64,000 bases of DNA from Ctenosaura bakeri (GCA_948474755.1 CAOLHI010001014.1:558001-622000); one strand, 5' to 3'; shown: positions 1 to 12,173, counted from the first letter of the stretch. A program made the numbers and translations. The notes: generated from the sequence alone by a model not told the origin.

Positions 1-235
1 GAAGTGTACAGCTGGAAAGGTAACTGCATGCTGAAACATGCATTCAATTTCGGAAATGTAAATTGGGTCTATTTGCATAACAATATGGATCAAATGAAGT
101 TCTCCAATTTTCCTGCTCTCAGTCAGGTGAACTGCCAGGACCAATTTGCCATTTGTTAACTTTACATTGCAGGCTCCCAGCAAAAGCTGCAAATACTAAG
201 AAACACACCAAAGAATTATTGCCCGGGAAGACGCA

Positions 236-553
236 TGAAACTAATATAAACACAGAAGGTTTGTTACCAAAGCAATAAGGAAGTTTCTTTTAGAACAAAC
301 TACAATTTCTTATGATCCATGCAGTCAAAAGTTTTGCTGTAATTTATAAGGCATACATTGATCTTCTGAAATTCTTTGGTGTATTCCATTGTCTTGAAAC
401 TAATATAAACACAGAACGTTTGTTACCAAAGCAATAAGGAAGTTTCTTTTAGAACAAACTACAATTTCTTATGATCCATGCAGTCAAAAGTTTTGCTGTA
501 ATTTATAAGGCATACATTGATCTTCTGAAATTCTTTGGTGTATTCCATTGTCT
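236..553. repeat. 159-bp tandem duplication (two copies)
   Basis: Bases 236-394 and 395-553 are the same 159-bp unit placed head to tail. I see one difference (g at 259, c at 418). The unit lies inside an antisense BovB reverse-transcriptase fragment, so one of the two copies is an extra piece of LINE. Near identity implies a recent duplication or an assembly artefact. Confidence 0.93.
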
Positions 554-990
554 AACATATGTTTGCAATATGATCCTCAGTGCCTCTTCCCTTTCTGAAC
601 CAGGCTGGACATCTGGCATTTCTCTCTCCACACAGGGCAAAAGCCTTTCTTGTGAAATCTTGAGCATCATTCTGCTTGCATGTGAGATCAGTGTGGTCCA
701 ATAGTTGCTTATAATCTCTGGTGGCCCCTTTCTTGGGGAGTGGAATATTTATAGAACATTTCCAGTCTGTGGGTCATTGTTTTGTTTTCCATACTGGTTG
801 GCAGATTTTTATTGGAATTTGAATGGACTCCAACTCTATAGCTTGAAACAGCTCTACTATTACACCATGTGGTTCTAGTGATTTATTTCTCCCAAGTACT
901 TTGAGATTTTTTTCCTCCTTCATTTTCTAAAATTGTGTGTTCATATTCAAATAGCTCTTCTTTGGAATTTCTAATCATGAGAAATTCCAT
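300..990 (-). mobile_element. BovB/RTE LINE fragment, 5' part, inverted
   Basis: Read on the minus strand, this stretch gives a decayed RTE-clade reverse transcriptase. Recognisable pieces, in order from high to low coordinates, are a GVIVELFQ-like segment, a WK...IPLPKKG-like segment, a DHIANI-like segment and KTFDCMDH (RT motif A region). Stops and frameshifts interrupt it. It is followed on the plus strand by the downstream part of the same kind of element, so the two parts point away from each other as in a 5'-inverted LINE insertion. The 159-bp tandem duplication repeats the end that carries KTFDCMDH. It is non-coding today. Confidence 0.72.
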
Positions 991-1042
991 TCTCTCTAAT
1001 GGAAGTGGGAGTGTCACAACATCTGATTATCGTAATGTGTAA

Positions 1043-1935
1043 TGTATACTCTTGACCAGAGGCCAGCATCAGGACGCAATATGACACATTGGCAAAGGAA
1101 TCAGAGAATACTGTATTTTGTCACTCTTATCTCCTTAATTTATATGCAAAATACATAATACAGAAAGCAGGATTAGATTCAGAGGAGTCAGACATGAAAA
1201 CTGGAGGAAGGAATATCAAGCTATTTTAACACATGCAAATAAAACTATATTAATTGAAGAAAATAGAGAAGATTTAGAAAGACTGCTGTGAACGTTAAGG
1301 AAAAGCAGAGATACAGCTGAATATTAAGATAAAAATAGTAACCACAGATGATTTATATAATTTTAAAGAGGATATTGAGGACATGAAAATAGTTAGATAT
1401 CCTATACCGTGGTTCAGTCATCAATCAAAATGGATACTGTAGTTAAGACGTCAGGAGACACTAAGATGTGGAAAGGCAGCCATGAAGGAACTAGATAAGA
1501 TCCTCAAGTGTAAAGACATATAATTAAATACCAAAGTAAGAATCATCCAGGCCATATTATTTCTGATTTCTCATATGAAATGTGATGCTAATGAAGAGTC
1601 TTATGGATACTATGGACTGCTGAAAAGACAAAAGAATGAAAAAAATCAAGCCTGAACTCACTAGGAGCCAAGATGACTAAATTGAGGCTGTTGTACTTTG
1701 GACATATCATGAGACAATATGACTCACTGGAAAAGACAGCAATACTTGATAAAATGGAAGGCAGTAGGAAAAGAGAGTGACTGTGCTCCAAACTGATTGA
1801 CTCAATAAAGGAAAACTGTGGTCATGAATTTGCAAGACCTGAGCAGGATAATTGATGACTGGGTATCTTGGAAGTCTCTCACTGATAGGATCACCATAAG
1901 CCAAAGTTGTTTGGGCAGCAAATAATAACAACAAA
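1043..1935 (+). mobile_element. BovB/RTE LINE fragment, 3' part
   Basis: The plus strand carries a decayed RTE/BovB pol C-terminus. Near 1139-1175 it reads NLYAKYIMQKAGLDSEES, the segment just before the YxDD motif in BovB. At 1715-1760 it reads MRQYDSLEKTAILDKMEG, the late C-terminal segment. The end at 1885-1935 has the typical BovB 3' tail (a 'gatcaccataagccaaag' tract) followed by an AAC-rich tail. Many stops and indels make it inactive. The same tail type ends the Sauria SINEs elsewhere in the window, which fits BovB as their partner LINE. Confidence 0.78.
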
Positions 1936-2139
1936 ATGAGAAAGTTGTGTTATCCCTGTGACTGCATACTATTAAAAAGAAAAAAAAATAGTGAGAGCAA
2001 TTTATACTATCCCAAACTGCAAATGTTCACTCACAAAATGTGCTTCATGCCAGAGCTGGCTTGCCTCAGGCACAGGTGTGTCCTAGTCAACCTATGTACA
2101 TGCTTTTTACGAGGACATACCAGTGACTGAATCTAAGCT

Positions 2140-2215
2140 AAGCCAAGCCAGAGCCTGGGGAAATTACTTGTTTGGACTACAACTCCCAGAATCACCCACC
2201 TGGCATGGCTACCAT
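2140..2215. repeat. MITE-like 'actacaactcccagaat' fragment
   Basis: It contains the dispersed-repeat core 'ggactacaactcccagaat', shared with other short palindromic repeats in this window (for example near 24550, 37525 and 54690). Only one arm is recognisable. It looks like an old fragment of a non-autonomous DNA transposon. Confidence 0.4.
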
Positions 2216-4940
2216 TCCCTAAGTTCCATCAGCATGAGACAGAGATGTGTAAGAGCATGTGTAAGAGAGAGGAATCTGATATGGACATCTATGAATAAAA
2301 CTCATCTGCCATTTAAAATTAAGCTGAAAATAAAATGTGTTTTTCTTTTTAAATAGGAATTTTACTTCCAGCTATCATTTATTTAAATGATGTTTCTATA
2401 TTGTGGACTGTACATCTCACGATAAATATCAGAAACCTATCAAAACTCATCATTTTATTCAAAAACAAACAGTAAAAATGGTGACAGGATCAACTAAAAT
2501 ATAATTTAATAAAAATCTCATACCTTAAATTCAGTATCACAGTAACATTACAGAGTATATGAAACAACTCAAATTTAGATTTCTTTTTTTTTTTTTGTCT
2601 TAGATTTCTATTAGACTGTTCTGCTTTAACTCAAAGTGTGTAAAAGAATGATTGCTAGATGGTTTGTACAGACACTGGGCTTTGCATACCTTCATTAATG
2701 CCCCAGTTAATGCTAATGCTGTCTCTAAGGTATGTATAGTTTTGAGATCCAGTCAGAGTAAGACTCAATTAGCTAAATGTATAGGAGAATACCAAAACAA
2801 AGTGTGCTTTACTGTTTAAGAGCACCCATTTGTTTTGCTACCTAATGCCTCACTGAACAACAATAATGTAGCTTAAGAGACTGCACTTTCATTTTTATGA
2901 ATGACAGCTGGTCCAGAAATAATGTCTAAGGTTGCTACAAGTCAAAGACTATCAGGACAACAAATTAAAACTATATGCCTGCATCACCTCATCTCCCCTC
3001 ATACCAAAGTTTTCAACACTATTTTTCAACGCAATTTTAAAGGAAAGGCAAAACAAAACAAAACAAAATAAACAATACTGGCTACACAATCTTGCTACCA
3101 GTACACTAACACAACACACACTACTATGCATATAAAAATAAGGAGAATGAGTACAGGATGACAAATTTCAAACTTCAATCACATTTTTACATTTGGTCTC
3201 TTTTACATCCAAACTGACTGCAAAGCTTTATTTCCAGTTAAAGCAATTTTTTTAAAAAAAAATCGCAATGCTAAGTATGGTTCCGTATTTTCCTTTTGCC
3301 CACAAGCACAATCAAGAAATTTTCAAGTATTAAGAAATCAGAATGTTTTCAGTAGAAGGGTATTAAACCTTGCAACTGTTTTTCCCTCCTGCTCTGTTCT
3401 TTCCCGACCTGTTGTGAAATAAATCAGACTCACTACTGTGGTCTAACAAGTCTTTTTCACACTGTTCAATCACTCTTCATCTCTTCTCTCCACAGACACT
3501 ATTTCTCTCCCACTCTGTCTAGCCATCCTCCCATCAAAGCAAACAAAATGTTCACTGTAACCCCACATTATTGCTCATTAGATCACAGATTAGTGAAGTG
3601 GAACTGCCTGAGGTTCCCAAATGAGAGCTGCGCTTCAAAAAAAAATCCCTCCATGGTAAATGATGGAAAGAAAGTCTGAGCATGGGGTCATCCAGATCAA
3701 TGATCAAAAGAGACCGATGGGGGGGGGAGTTTTCCCTCTCTAAATATTCCACATCATAAACAGAATGTAATCATACAGTTTCCCTTTTTTATTCAATTGA
3801 TAAGCAACCATGCAAACAGAGTCCATCCTCTTCCAATCTAGAATGCGAGGTTGTTGTTTTTAGACGCATTTTCAGTCTTTGCCTTCTTTCTGAATATTTA
3901 TTTATTATCTGCATGTCTCAGCCTTTCTGTAGGAACCTTAGCGGTGTTCCCATAGAAGTCTATCAAGGTACTGACTCAATTGAGATCTATTCATTTATTA
4001 CAGCTATAGAATTATAATCCCCCAACCCTTTAAAATCCTTTCCTGTTTTAACATGTGTATAATTATTTGATATCTAAAGTTTATTTGTATCTCTCTCCTG
4101 AGACACTGATTGTTAAGAAAATACTACTACCAATATCATTGTCTGTTTGACATCTTTTTCCACTGGTTGCCCAAACAATACAAACCAGCAAGATTTTGAA
4201 GTACCTCATTTTCCCAGTAATTGATGCCGATATTTAGGTTTTTAAAAAATGAAAAAATAAAAAGATCAGCTCCAAGGGAAAAAAATTTAAATGTTAGTCC
4301 AAAAACTATGAAAAGGATAGCACAGGCAGCTGATTTACATTTTTAAATGCAACTCTTCACTTTAATTCTCTTTTGCAAAAATGATAAATTTCATTGCCTC
4401 TCTCTCTCTCTGATGAATGAGATTACTAAGATTTTCACACACTTCTTGCTCATTGTTTCATCTTGTCCCCCCACAAAAAAAAAAACTGCAAAAATGTTTT
4501 GTTTTTGTTTTTTTCCTATTGCTACTGCTGGTGGAAAAGGTGCTTAAGCCTATTCACTCTCATGCACTAGTGGAAAATCTTGCGGAAGCTAGAATATTTT
4601 CAGTGTGCTCTTTCTCGTCAAGGACAAGAAAATTTGTAAATATTCTTGACAACTTCCGTGTCCCCCAAGCAGACAGGAATGGAACTTAACACCTACTACT
4701 ACTGGATTTGAGATGCTTTTAATATTAGGTAGTAAAAAAACTTGCCCTCCAAACTGTATAAACAAACTGCACTATTTTACATAATTTGCAGAGGAGATGA
4801 AATCAACTAATTTCCTATCCACAATAAAAATGCTAATGCAAGTCAAACAGTATGCTATTTTTCTTATCGTCTTAAACAACTGTAAAAGCTCAGATTAGAC
4901 TCTGCAGGAGCAAACATGCACAGACTCAAGAAAAACCACA
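2216..4940. other. AT-rich intronic stretch, no gene seen
   Basis: I see no exon with plausible splice sites here, only low-complexity tracts: poly-T at 2582-2596, an AAAAC-type tract at 3051-3070 and a G run near 3721-3728. It is presumably ARL15 intron 4 or beyond, because it lies downstream of exon 4 on the minus strand. Confidence 0.6.
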
Positions 4941-5065
4941 AGAACATTAAAAAACTTACGCTGGATTAGACCAAAGGTTTATCTAGTCTAACATTCTGCT
5001 CACACAGTGGCCCTTTTTTTTTTCTCCCATGGGGAGCCCACCAGTAAGGTTATGTGTGCAGATTC
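4941..5065. repeat. dispersed lizard repeat ('ctggattagaccaaagg' type)
   Basis: It contains the 'gctggattagaccaaagg...tctagt' and 'cacagtggcc' segments of a repeat that recurs at about 37672-37760 in this window. The family looks LINE/SINE-derived, but I cannot name it from sequence alone. Confidence 0.45.
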
Positions 5066-6798
5066 TTTTCCCCCCTTTTTTTACAGAGGTTTCCACTGCC
5101 AAAGAGGCAAACTGCTATTAAACTAAACAGCTGCTAGTCTCTTTGGCAGTGGGAGGTGCAAAGGTATAAACGGCAAGCTATACATTTGTTGTACATGTTA
5201 TTCTCTTTGATGTATAAAAGTCCCCTATCATTCTTTAAAACATATTATTTTGAAAGGATCTGCACCTACTGCATTTTATGCAGAATGATGACAGTCATAT
5301 TATTTCTAAAAGGATGTTTCTGGTTCTGAATGAGGATTGTTCAAAAAATGTGTATCATTACCAAAAGGAGCCATTTGAAGAAAGAAGCCAAACTTTAGAG
5401 TATGGCACTTGCCACACTGTGGAGCGAAGTTGAAACAAAGCTCGTTACCCGATACCTGCATTGCAATTATTGGGGGAGAGGGTTTGCAGGTGTGGAGTTC
5501 AACCCTCCTCTCACTCTACAATCCCCCAAAATTCCCTTATGTAACAATTGGGCTTGAAAACATCTCTCCCAATATTTAAGTCGAACATGAGAAGGGCAAT
5601 GTTGGGGGAAAAGAAGCTAGAGGGAAAGATTACACCTTCTCACGTGCCATGTGCCCACATCATCCCACATAGGCAATTAGGCTTGAAGAATGTCTCTTAT
5701 TAGCTGAAAAGGATTTTTCTAGCCATAACAGAGAAGACAGGACAAGGAAGTCTGATGGACAGTATCAGTATGTAGTATTGTTACAGACACAGGGCTCCAA
5801 GCCAGAAGCTAGAACACAGTTTTCATTGCAATCCTTGCCTAGACTGCTAGCTCAGACTATAGTGTCAAATGTTTCATTTACCACAATGTCAGTTATTTTC
5901 CAGATAATCCTTTCATATTAAAGTTTAATTGTTAGTTCGTACTGTTTTTATGCTTTGTTCCCAAATGTTATTTCAGGGTTCATTCCTTTGCGTAAAACTG
6001 TGTTGTTTCCCAAATAGTTCAACTCTTTGCACAAAATATTTACACCCTTGATTCATCACTGACCAATGACACCATATTATATTAGTAAACTCACCATCAC
6101 AAGAACTGAATTATATTCTTTATGTGCTTCTAAGTCTTATATGGATTTTACTCAGATGCTAGATAGGTGGTACATCAAATTTCTCCTAGGCTGTACATTT
6201 GTCTGCTGCTGAATCATTGCTCACAGCAGAAATGAGAGGAGAATGATTTCCTATTTCTCAAACAAAGTGCCATTATACACTAGACAGACTACATTTCAGA
6301 ACAAATAATGGGACAGACATTGCCTTTAGCATGATCTTTAATTCAAAAATTCAATACTGCCCACTTGACAGTAGCGTTTACAGATTAAAACATAGCTTGG
6401 GAGACTCTTTCTGCAAGTTAAAGGATAGCAATGAACACAATATTTCACTGTCTTTCTAAAATTACAAGTAAACATAATACAGTGAGCTCCTATTACACTA
6501 GAATGTACTGTATAAACTAGTTCTACCCATTTTGGATGAGTGGCACAAATATATCAGAATTAATAACTGTAACCATGCTACAAGTTAATTGTAGTCAAAC
6601 AGCAGCACACAGTATAATCTTCCAATGGGATTGCATTTGTGAGGATACCAGGAGGAAAGCCTTAGGACAAGTACTGACTGTCAATATTGTTGTATTTCTT
6701 TTCACTTTTGAAGTTTACTCTTCCAGTACTATTCTCCACATATTTTCCTTAGATATGTATTTGGTCTCTGGAATTTCAGGCTTAGCATTTTTCTTTAC
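5066..6798. other. intronic stretch with one short hairpin
   Basis: No gene is seen. A 13-bp perfect inverted repeat ('cactgccaaagag' near 5095, 'ctctttggcagtg' near 5138) encloses a loop of about 30 bp. It may be the ends of a small MITE or chance. The remainder is AT-rich unique-looking sequence. Confidence 0.45.
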
Positions 6799-6970
6799 GG
6801 CCATTTCTGCACTACACTGTTATAGTGCTATTATTCTACTTCCAAAATCCTATGGAATCCTGGGCTTTGCAGTTTAGGGAAAGGCATTTAGAATTCTCAG
6901 CCAGAGAGCTCTTTGGTCTCAGTCAACTACAAACTCCAGAATTTCACAGGATGTTGAAAGTGGAATAAAG
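6799..6970. mobile_element. palindromic MITE copy 1
   Basis: It begins 'ggccatttctgcactacac' and carries the arm 'tcctatggaatcctggg' followed later by an imperfect reverse complement ('ccagaatttcacaggatgt'). The same architecture recurs at 12264, 17657 and elsewhere: about 160-170 bp, arms built on 'actgttatagcactatta' and 'ggaatcctggg'. This is typical of a non-autonomous DNA transposon. The superfamily is uncertain. Confidence 0.65.
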
Positions 6971-7903
6971 TAAAGTTACCTAGAAATTGGCACGACCATA
7001 TCTATGCACCTTGCATTCATGCCCACCCTGGTAAGTCCAATGTCAAAGGGGACCTTGAGATGGCACTGCCAAGTAGTAAAATCACATGCCTGTGATTTAA
7101 GCTATTTTATGTTACAGAATTAGTTATAAGAACTACAGAAATCTGAAGGAGTATTTGATATAACACACAAATCATCCTCTGGCACCATTACTTATGTGAG
7201 AGAGCAGATCACTGGGTGAACATGATTAGCTGTCATGTTACATAGGAAGTTACCGATAATGGCTGATTGCACTGCAGGTACTGAGCGTGTATTAACCAAG
7301 CCACAGAAGATTCCAAATGCCCTACATGCAGTTTCTTCTTGGTCCTTCACAATTTGAATCTCTGCATCAATTTAAATCTACTTCATCACCTCTACAACTC
7401 CTAGCTTTCTGACCACTACCTAGTTTTTGAGCCACTTTAACAGCATACCACTTGTCCAGTCCTCTTGTGTACTCTTTCCATTTTCCAGGTACATTTTCCC
7501 ACTCTTACTAGCAACCATCTCCCTGTCAACTCCATGCCTTTTTCTGTCCTTCTTTAGCTCAGGCCACCATCACCATCTGTTTTTCATGCTCCCTCCATGC
7601 TTTGCAGTCCTATGTTTTAACAAAAGGTAGACTTTTTAAAAAATGGTTTGTTCACAAGGAGGTAAAATAGATTGTTTATCGAATATAGAATAATCACACA
7701 GATATTGGAAATGTGGCTGTGCTAACTGGGAGATACTGGGAATTTGGGTAGAAAAAGGAATTATTCCAGGCTGTGTAATCACAGCAGTTATATCACAGGA
7801 GGCTATGTACAGTGAGCAATAATATAAAGCAGTGGTTCTCAACCTTCCTAATGCCACAACCCCTTAATACAGTTCTTCATGTTGTGGTGACCCCCAACCA
7901 TAA

Positions 7904-7911
7904 AATCATTT

Positions 7912-7947
<36 letters not shown>

Positions 7948-7984
7948 TATTTATTATTTAGTTAGTTAGTTAGTTAGTTAGTTA
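7904..7984. repeat. (TTTC)n and (GTTA)n microsatellites
   Basis: Pure TTTC repeats run from about 7904 to 7948, then a short AT-rich spacer, then GTTA repeats to about 7984. Both lie inside the SPIN-like element. Confidence 0.9.
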
Positions 7985-8417
7985 TTTCCAACATCAAATA
8001 GATTGGAAACACTGCCCTAAATCACTGCTCTGGATAGACTTCTAATGCCTAAAAACTGGCAACCTTCCCCCCTTTTTTTAAGCACAGAAAGCGTCCATCA
8101 ATGCCAGAATTAAGACAGTAGTTCTAGTTATGAATGTTGGGTTTCCACAGTTCAAAAAGCCAGTCACTCCCAAAGGAAATGCCGAAACAGCCCACATTTT
8201 ACACGAGGCGCAGGGAGGAAAGGACAGGGAGAGAGGAAAGATGGCGGCGGCATAAGCAGACGCGTTTTGTTTCACTCTCTCCCTTCCTCCCTCCCTTAAA
8301 GGGAGTGCGGACGCTGAACATACAAAAAGCGAGGAATGCAAGACAGTCAGGGCGAAGAACACAACACGTGCATGTGGCAAGTGCCAAGGCAACAAAAGAG
8401 AGAGGAGAAAGTCACCC

Positions 8418-8498
8418 TGGCTATTTCTGCACTAGACTGTTATAGCACTATTATTCCACTTTCACTATCCTATGGAATCCTGGGATCTGCAGTTTGAA
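8418..8498. mobile_element. MITE arm nested inside the SPIN-like element
   Basis: It reads 'ctatttctgcactagactg', then 'atagcactattattccact' and 'cctatggaatcctggga', the left arm of the palindromic MITE family. The right arm is not clear. Because the hAT target duplication encloses it, it inserted into, or was already part of, the hAT element. Confidence 0.6.
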
Positions 8499-9100
8499 CC
8501 CCAGTGCAGGGGTCTCAGAAGCACTGCTCCCATTGGCTGTGAGGCCACCTTCTTTTAAAAGGGGGGCAGGATTGAGGAGTGGCGACCCCTGTGAAATGGT
8601 CGTTCGACCCCCAAAGGGGTCCCGACCCCCAGGTTGAGAACCACTGATATAAAGTATCTTGTCATCACAACCCCACCTTCAAGTTGGGCATATTATTACA
8701 CTATATTTCCAGTTTAATAAGTACAGTTCAGTTATGAATGTGCTGTATCATGAAGCCCTGATGTTATTATTCCAATGCAAATGAAGAAAACATGACAAAC
8801 ATCTGAACAAATCCAAAGGGCTAGCCAGTTAAAGAAGACTGATATAGACTGAGATAGCAATGCCATTCACACACATGTTAGCAATATGAAATGTTATATG
8901 GAAGTCTAAAACACAACACACTTGATTTCTGTTTTTTAACCTTTTTAGCAAAATACCCAATATATGTAGAGCCTATGGGTCTCTCAATGTGTTCAACCCT
9001 TCAAAGAACTGCAGAATGTGGCAAAAAATCTGCAATTTACTTTGTTTTAAAAACAACCTCTTACTCAAACTGAATAGCTTCATTAATTTTGTACTGACTA

Positions 9101-9358
9101 CTGTTGTTGTTGTGTACCTTCAAGTCATTTCTGACTCACAGCCATCGAAAGGTGAACCTATTACAAGGTGATGTGGGGTGGGGCTCTCAGCAAGATTTGT
9201 TCAAGAGGGGGGTTGTCACTGCCTTTCTTTGAGGTTGAGACAGTGTGACTTGCCCAAGGTCACACAGTGTGTTTCTATGGCCAAGTACGGATCTGAACCA
9301 CGGTCCGCTAGAGTCCTAGTCCAACACTACATACCACACCATTATACCACACTGGCTC
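9101..9358 (-). mobile_element. tRNA-derived SINE (Sauria type)
   Basis: Antisense copy. The plus strand starts with GTT repeats and 'accttcaagtcatttctgac', the BovB-like tail, and ends with the tRNA-like head 'attataccacactggctc'. The B-box-like stretch lies at about 9290-9303 on the minus strand. The copy is nearly full length, with moderate divergence. Confidence 0.85.
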
Positions 9359-9362
9359 CTTT

Positions 9363-11937
9363 ATATGTACTGACTATACATAATATTTTAAAAGTGCCAG
9401 TATCAGAAGTAGTCTTTCCAAACTGCACCTTGCATGTAAACATCACTGGTACCCGTTAGTCTAAGAGCTTGTTTAAGCAAGTTGTCTGTTAATTTACAGG
9501 AGCTTGACATGACTCAGCAAGGAGACCTATCAAGGCTTCACTGGTGGTAGGCTTAGGACATGATGAGGACTAGATGAAAGAGGGAATTATTAAGAAAGTT
9601 GTCCTGGCCAGTGAAATGCAGAGTGTCACTGCTGGATGTTAAAACTTGAGATTCGGGGTTTTCACTGGGTCTCTAGTCTGATGTCTTTTTGTGAAATATA
9701 TAAAGCCTGCAAAAAAGATACCGGAGGCACCTTACATTTTTCACCAGAATGCAAGTACAGGATAATAAATCAGAATTTGTATTTTTACCTCCACTTATAT
9801 ACATATGTATGTGTGTGTTTTTTTATATATATATGTATATCAAAAGTCATATGCAATGAAAATCAAGAAGGCAAATTGTTAGCACACTCCAACAAATCAT
9901 ATCGTCAGCTCCCAAAAGACTCCTGTGGAGACACTCCCCTCCCCACAAACAAAAAGAGGGGGGAGCCAACACAAAACCAGGGGAGAATACCTAAATAAAA
10001 ATCAGACTGCCCAGAATGGACAAGCTTGCCACACACACAAAACTGTGAGCTGACAAGGGCGGGTGGGGGAACTCTGAACAGGCAATTAAAAGGGGGGAAA
10101 GCACAAGGCCCAGATGGGTTTTCAATGGAGTACATTTTCAATGGGTATCTATAAGAGCTTCCTAGACAGCATTATAGAACCATTCAGACAAAGGTTCCTG
10201 GATGCCATTCAAAACAAAGCCTGCATTATAGTAATTAGCAGAAAATGGAATGCTTAATTAACTGGGAAAGAGCTTACACTTTGCTCATCATACAGCCCCA
10301 TCAACTGATCTATTTGGATGCCAAGAAAATAGTTAAGGTCTTTGCACTATGACTGAAAAGATATAGATATAGACATAAATTTAATAAATCCAAGCCAAAC
10401 TGATTTGATCCAAAAGGCTGCTGTTTCTTAGCCACCCTTAGAAAGAACAGAGGTTTTTCAATCTAGTTTCTTTTAAAAAAAATCGCAACAGCTTGTTCAA
10501 TAATGTATCAGGACTGAGAGCTGGAACTTAATGTACTGAAGAGAGGATACACCATACACAGATGAACAGCAGGGTATTGTGTAAATAAAGGCTTTCTTGA
10601 TTATTAAAGTGGCTTTAGGCTGCTCCCATCTGGGTTCTAACAATAAGAGTAGAGACATCCACACATGAAAAACCTGCGCTGGGACAAACAGGGACATTAA
10701 AGAGGGGTGGGGAGGAATGATATTTCAGAAACACATTTCTAGAGCCTAGTTTCTAATGTAACATCTGAAGCAGGCATGGTTTCATTGCAGGAAGATCATC
10801 CTGTTCTAGAGATCCTGAACACACAAAACATGCACGATAAAAACGAGCAAAAGTCCCCAATTTGGATGCAATGTTACAAGCACGGGCAGAGAACAGTGAG
10901 CAAAACACACGTCTTAAATCACCACTTCTTCAGTGTCTGAACTGGCTTACTGAATATTAAATATCCTCCCAAGGGAAATTTTTCCCATTTGAGGTGCCTA
11001 GAAGTACAAACCATATGGTTAAGGGAAGCTGCACACTTCTAAAGTGTTAGTTTGATTTGTTAAGAGGAGGATCAGTTTTAAAAAATGGTAATAGAGTTTT
11101 CAGAGGCAAGGAGGAGGATGTAACAAAATATACAGGTTATCAACCCTTAGTCTTTTAACACACTGTAAAATCTAGAAGGGAAAAGTAACACAAGTTTATA
11201 TTGTTTTTTGCATCAGAAGATAAAGCTACCATACAATTGGGATCTAATTATCTGCTTGTCAAATAAAATCACAAAAATCTCTTCTTAATAGTTTAGCTAA
11301 ATAATAAATAATGTGCAGTGCTATTTTTGAAAATGCCACATCTAGGGAAAAATATTTGTGAAGAAAGCTTTGAATTTGGAAAACTTACAGTACACCTCCC
11401 ACAAGTGAATAGTGCTAACAGCTGTTGCAGAAACTCTTTGGCTATTGTGCAGTTTGAGGCAAAAGGGCTTTGCAACAACTGCACAGCATTTATATAGCAT
11501 TTGAAATTGAAAAAAATATTCTGCAATCCCCATGATTAGCCTTCCAGCAATCATTGAAGAAGATCACCATTCTCCTATATGAAGGATGGGCCTCTGAGAT
11601 CCTGAACAGCCTAGGACAATGGCTTAAGAACTGTTCTACCCAACAAGAACCTTTGTAGAGCATATTTACCAGGTCAGGAGAATTCCAGAGTCATACAGAA
11701 TGATCCCTTGCGATGTCATGAGAGGTAGGATTTGATTACATTACAAGGGGCTGGCTCTGGTGATATCATTAAGTATATATACATTAAGCATAAGCAACTA
11801 TTGGACAGAGAGCATGGCACTAGGAGAAAAAAAACAAGCCTAGAAAACAAGGAAATATATATACACAAACTTTACAAGATGGTAGAGTCGAAGGCCTTCA
11901 CGGACAGAATCCATTGGTTCTTGTGGGTTTTTCAGGA
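9363..11937. other. AT-rich intronic stretch, no gene seen
   Basis: I see no exon or recognisable repeat of length here. A TA-rich tract lies near 9821-9840. Open frames in this stretch are short and lack family resemblance. Confidence 0.55.
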
Positions 11938-12173
11938 TTTGAGACCATGTTCTGGTTGTATTTTCTTCTGACGTTTCGCCTGCATCTGTGGCTGGCATCT
12001 TCAGAGGAATGGTGAATTGGAAGTGGAGTGGAGAATATATATGCCAGTTTCCTCTTCCATATATATTCATATATATTCTCCACTCCACTTCCAATTCACC
12101 ATTCCTCTGAAGATGCCAGCCACAGATGCAGGCGAAACGTCAAGAGAAAATACAACCAGAACACGGTCTCAAA
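11938..12173. repeat. 236-bp near-perfect palindrome (106-bp arms, 24-bp loop)
   Basis: Bases 11938-12043 and 12068-12173 are reverse complements with only a few mismatches. The arms contain 'acgtttcgcctgcatctg' and 'ggctggcatcttcagagg' on one strand and their complements on the other. The loop is AT-rich. Such a fold-back is typical of a MITE or of an inverted duplication of a dispersed repeat end. Both strands read through similar peptides, a consequence of symmetry and not evidence of coding. Confidence 0.9.

Larger units (their letters stand above)
7830..8646. mobile_element. SPIN-like non-autonomous hAT transposon
   Basis: The element starts 'cagtggttctcaacct' and ends with its exact 16-bp reverse complement 'aggttgagaaccactg'. 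It is flanked by a perfect 8-bp target duplication 'atataaag' (7822-7829 and 8647-8654), the hallmark of hAT elements. The ends ('ccttcctaatgccacaac' on one side, 'cgttcgacccccaaaggg' on the other) match what I remember of SPIN (Space Invaders) non-autonomous elements, a family known for horizontal transfer among tetrapods. No transposase is encoded. The interior holds TTTC and GTTA microsatellites, a CpG-containing segment at about 8200-8400 and a nested MITE arm at about 8418-8498. Naming it SPIN is inference; hAT membership is well supported. Confidence 0.85.

Noticed and set aside
8134..8445. 103-codon plus-strand and 105-codon minus-strand frames
   Set aside because: Both lie inside the hAT element interior and are not related to a transposase.
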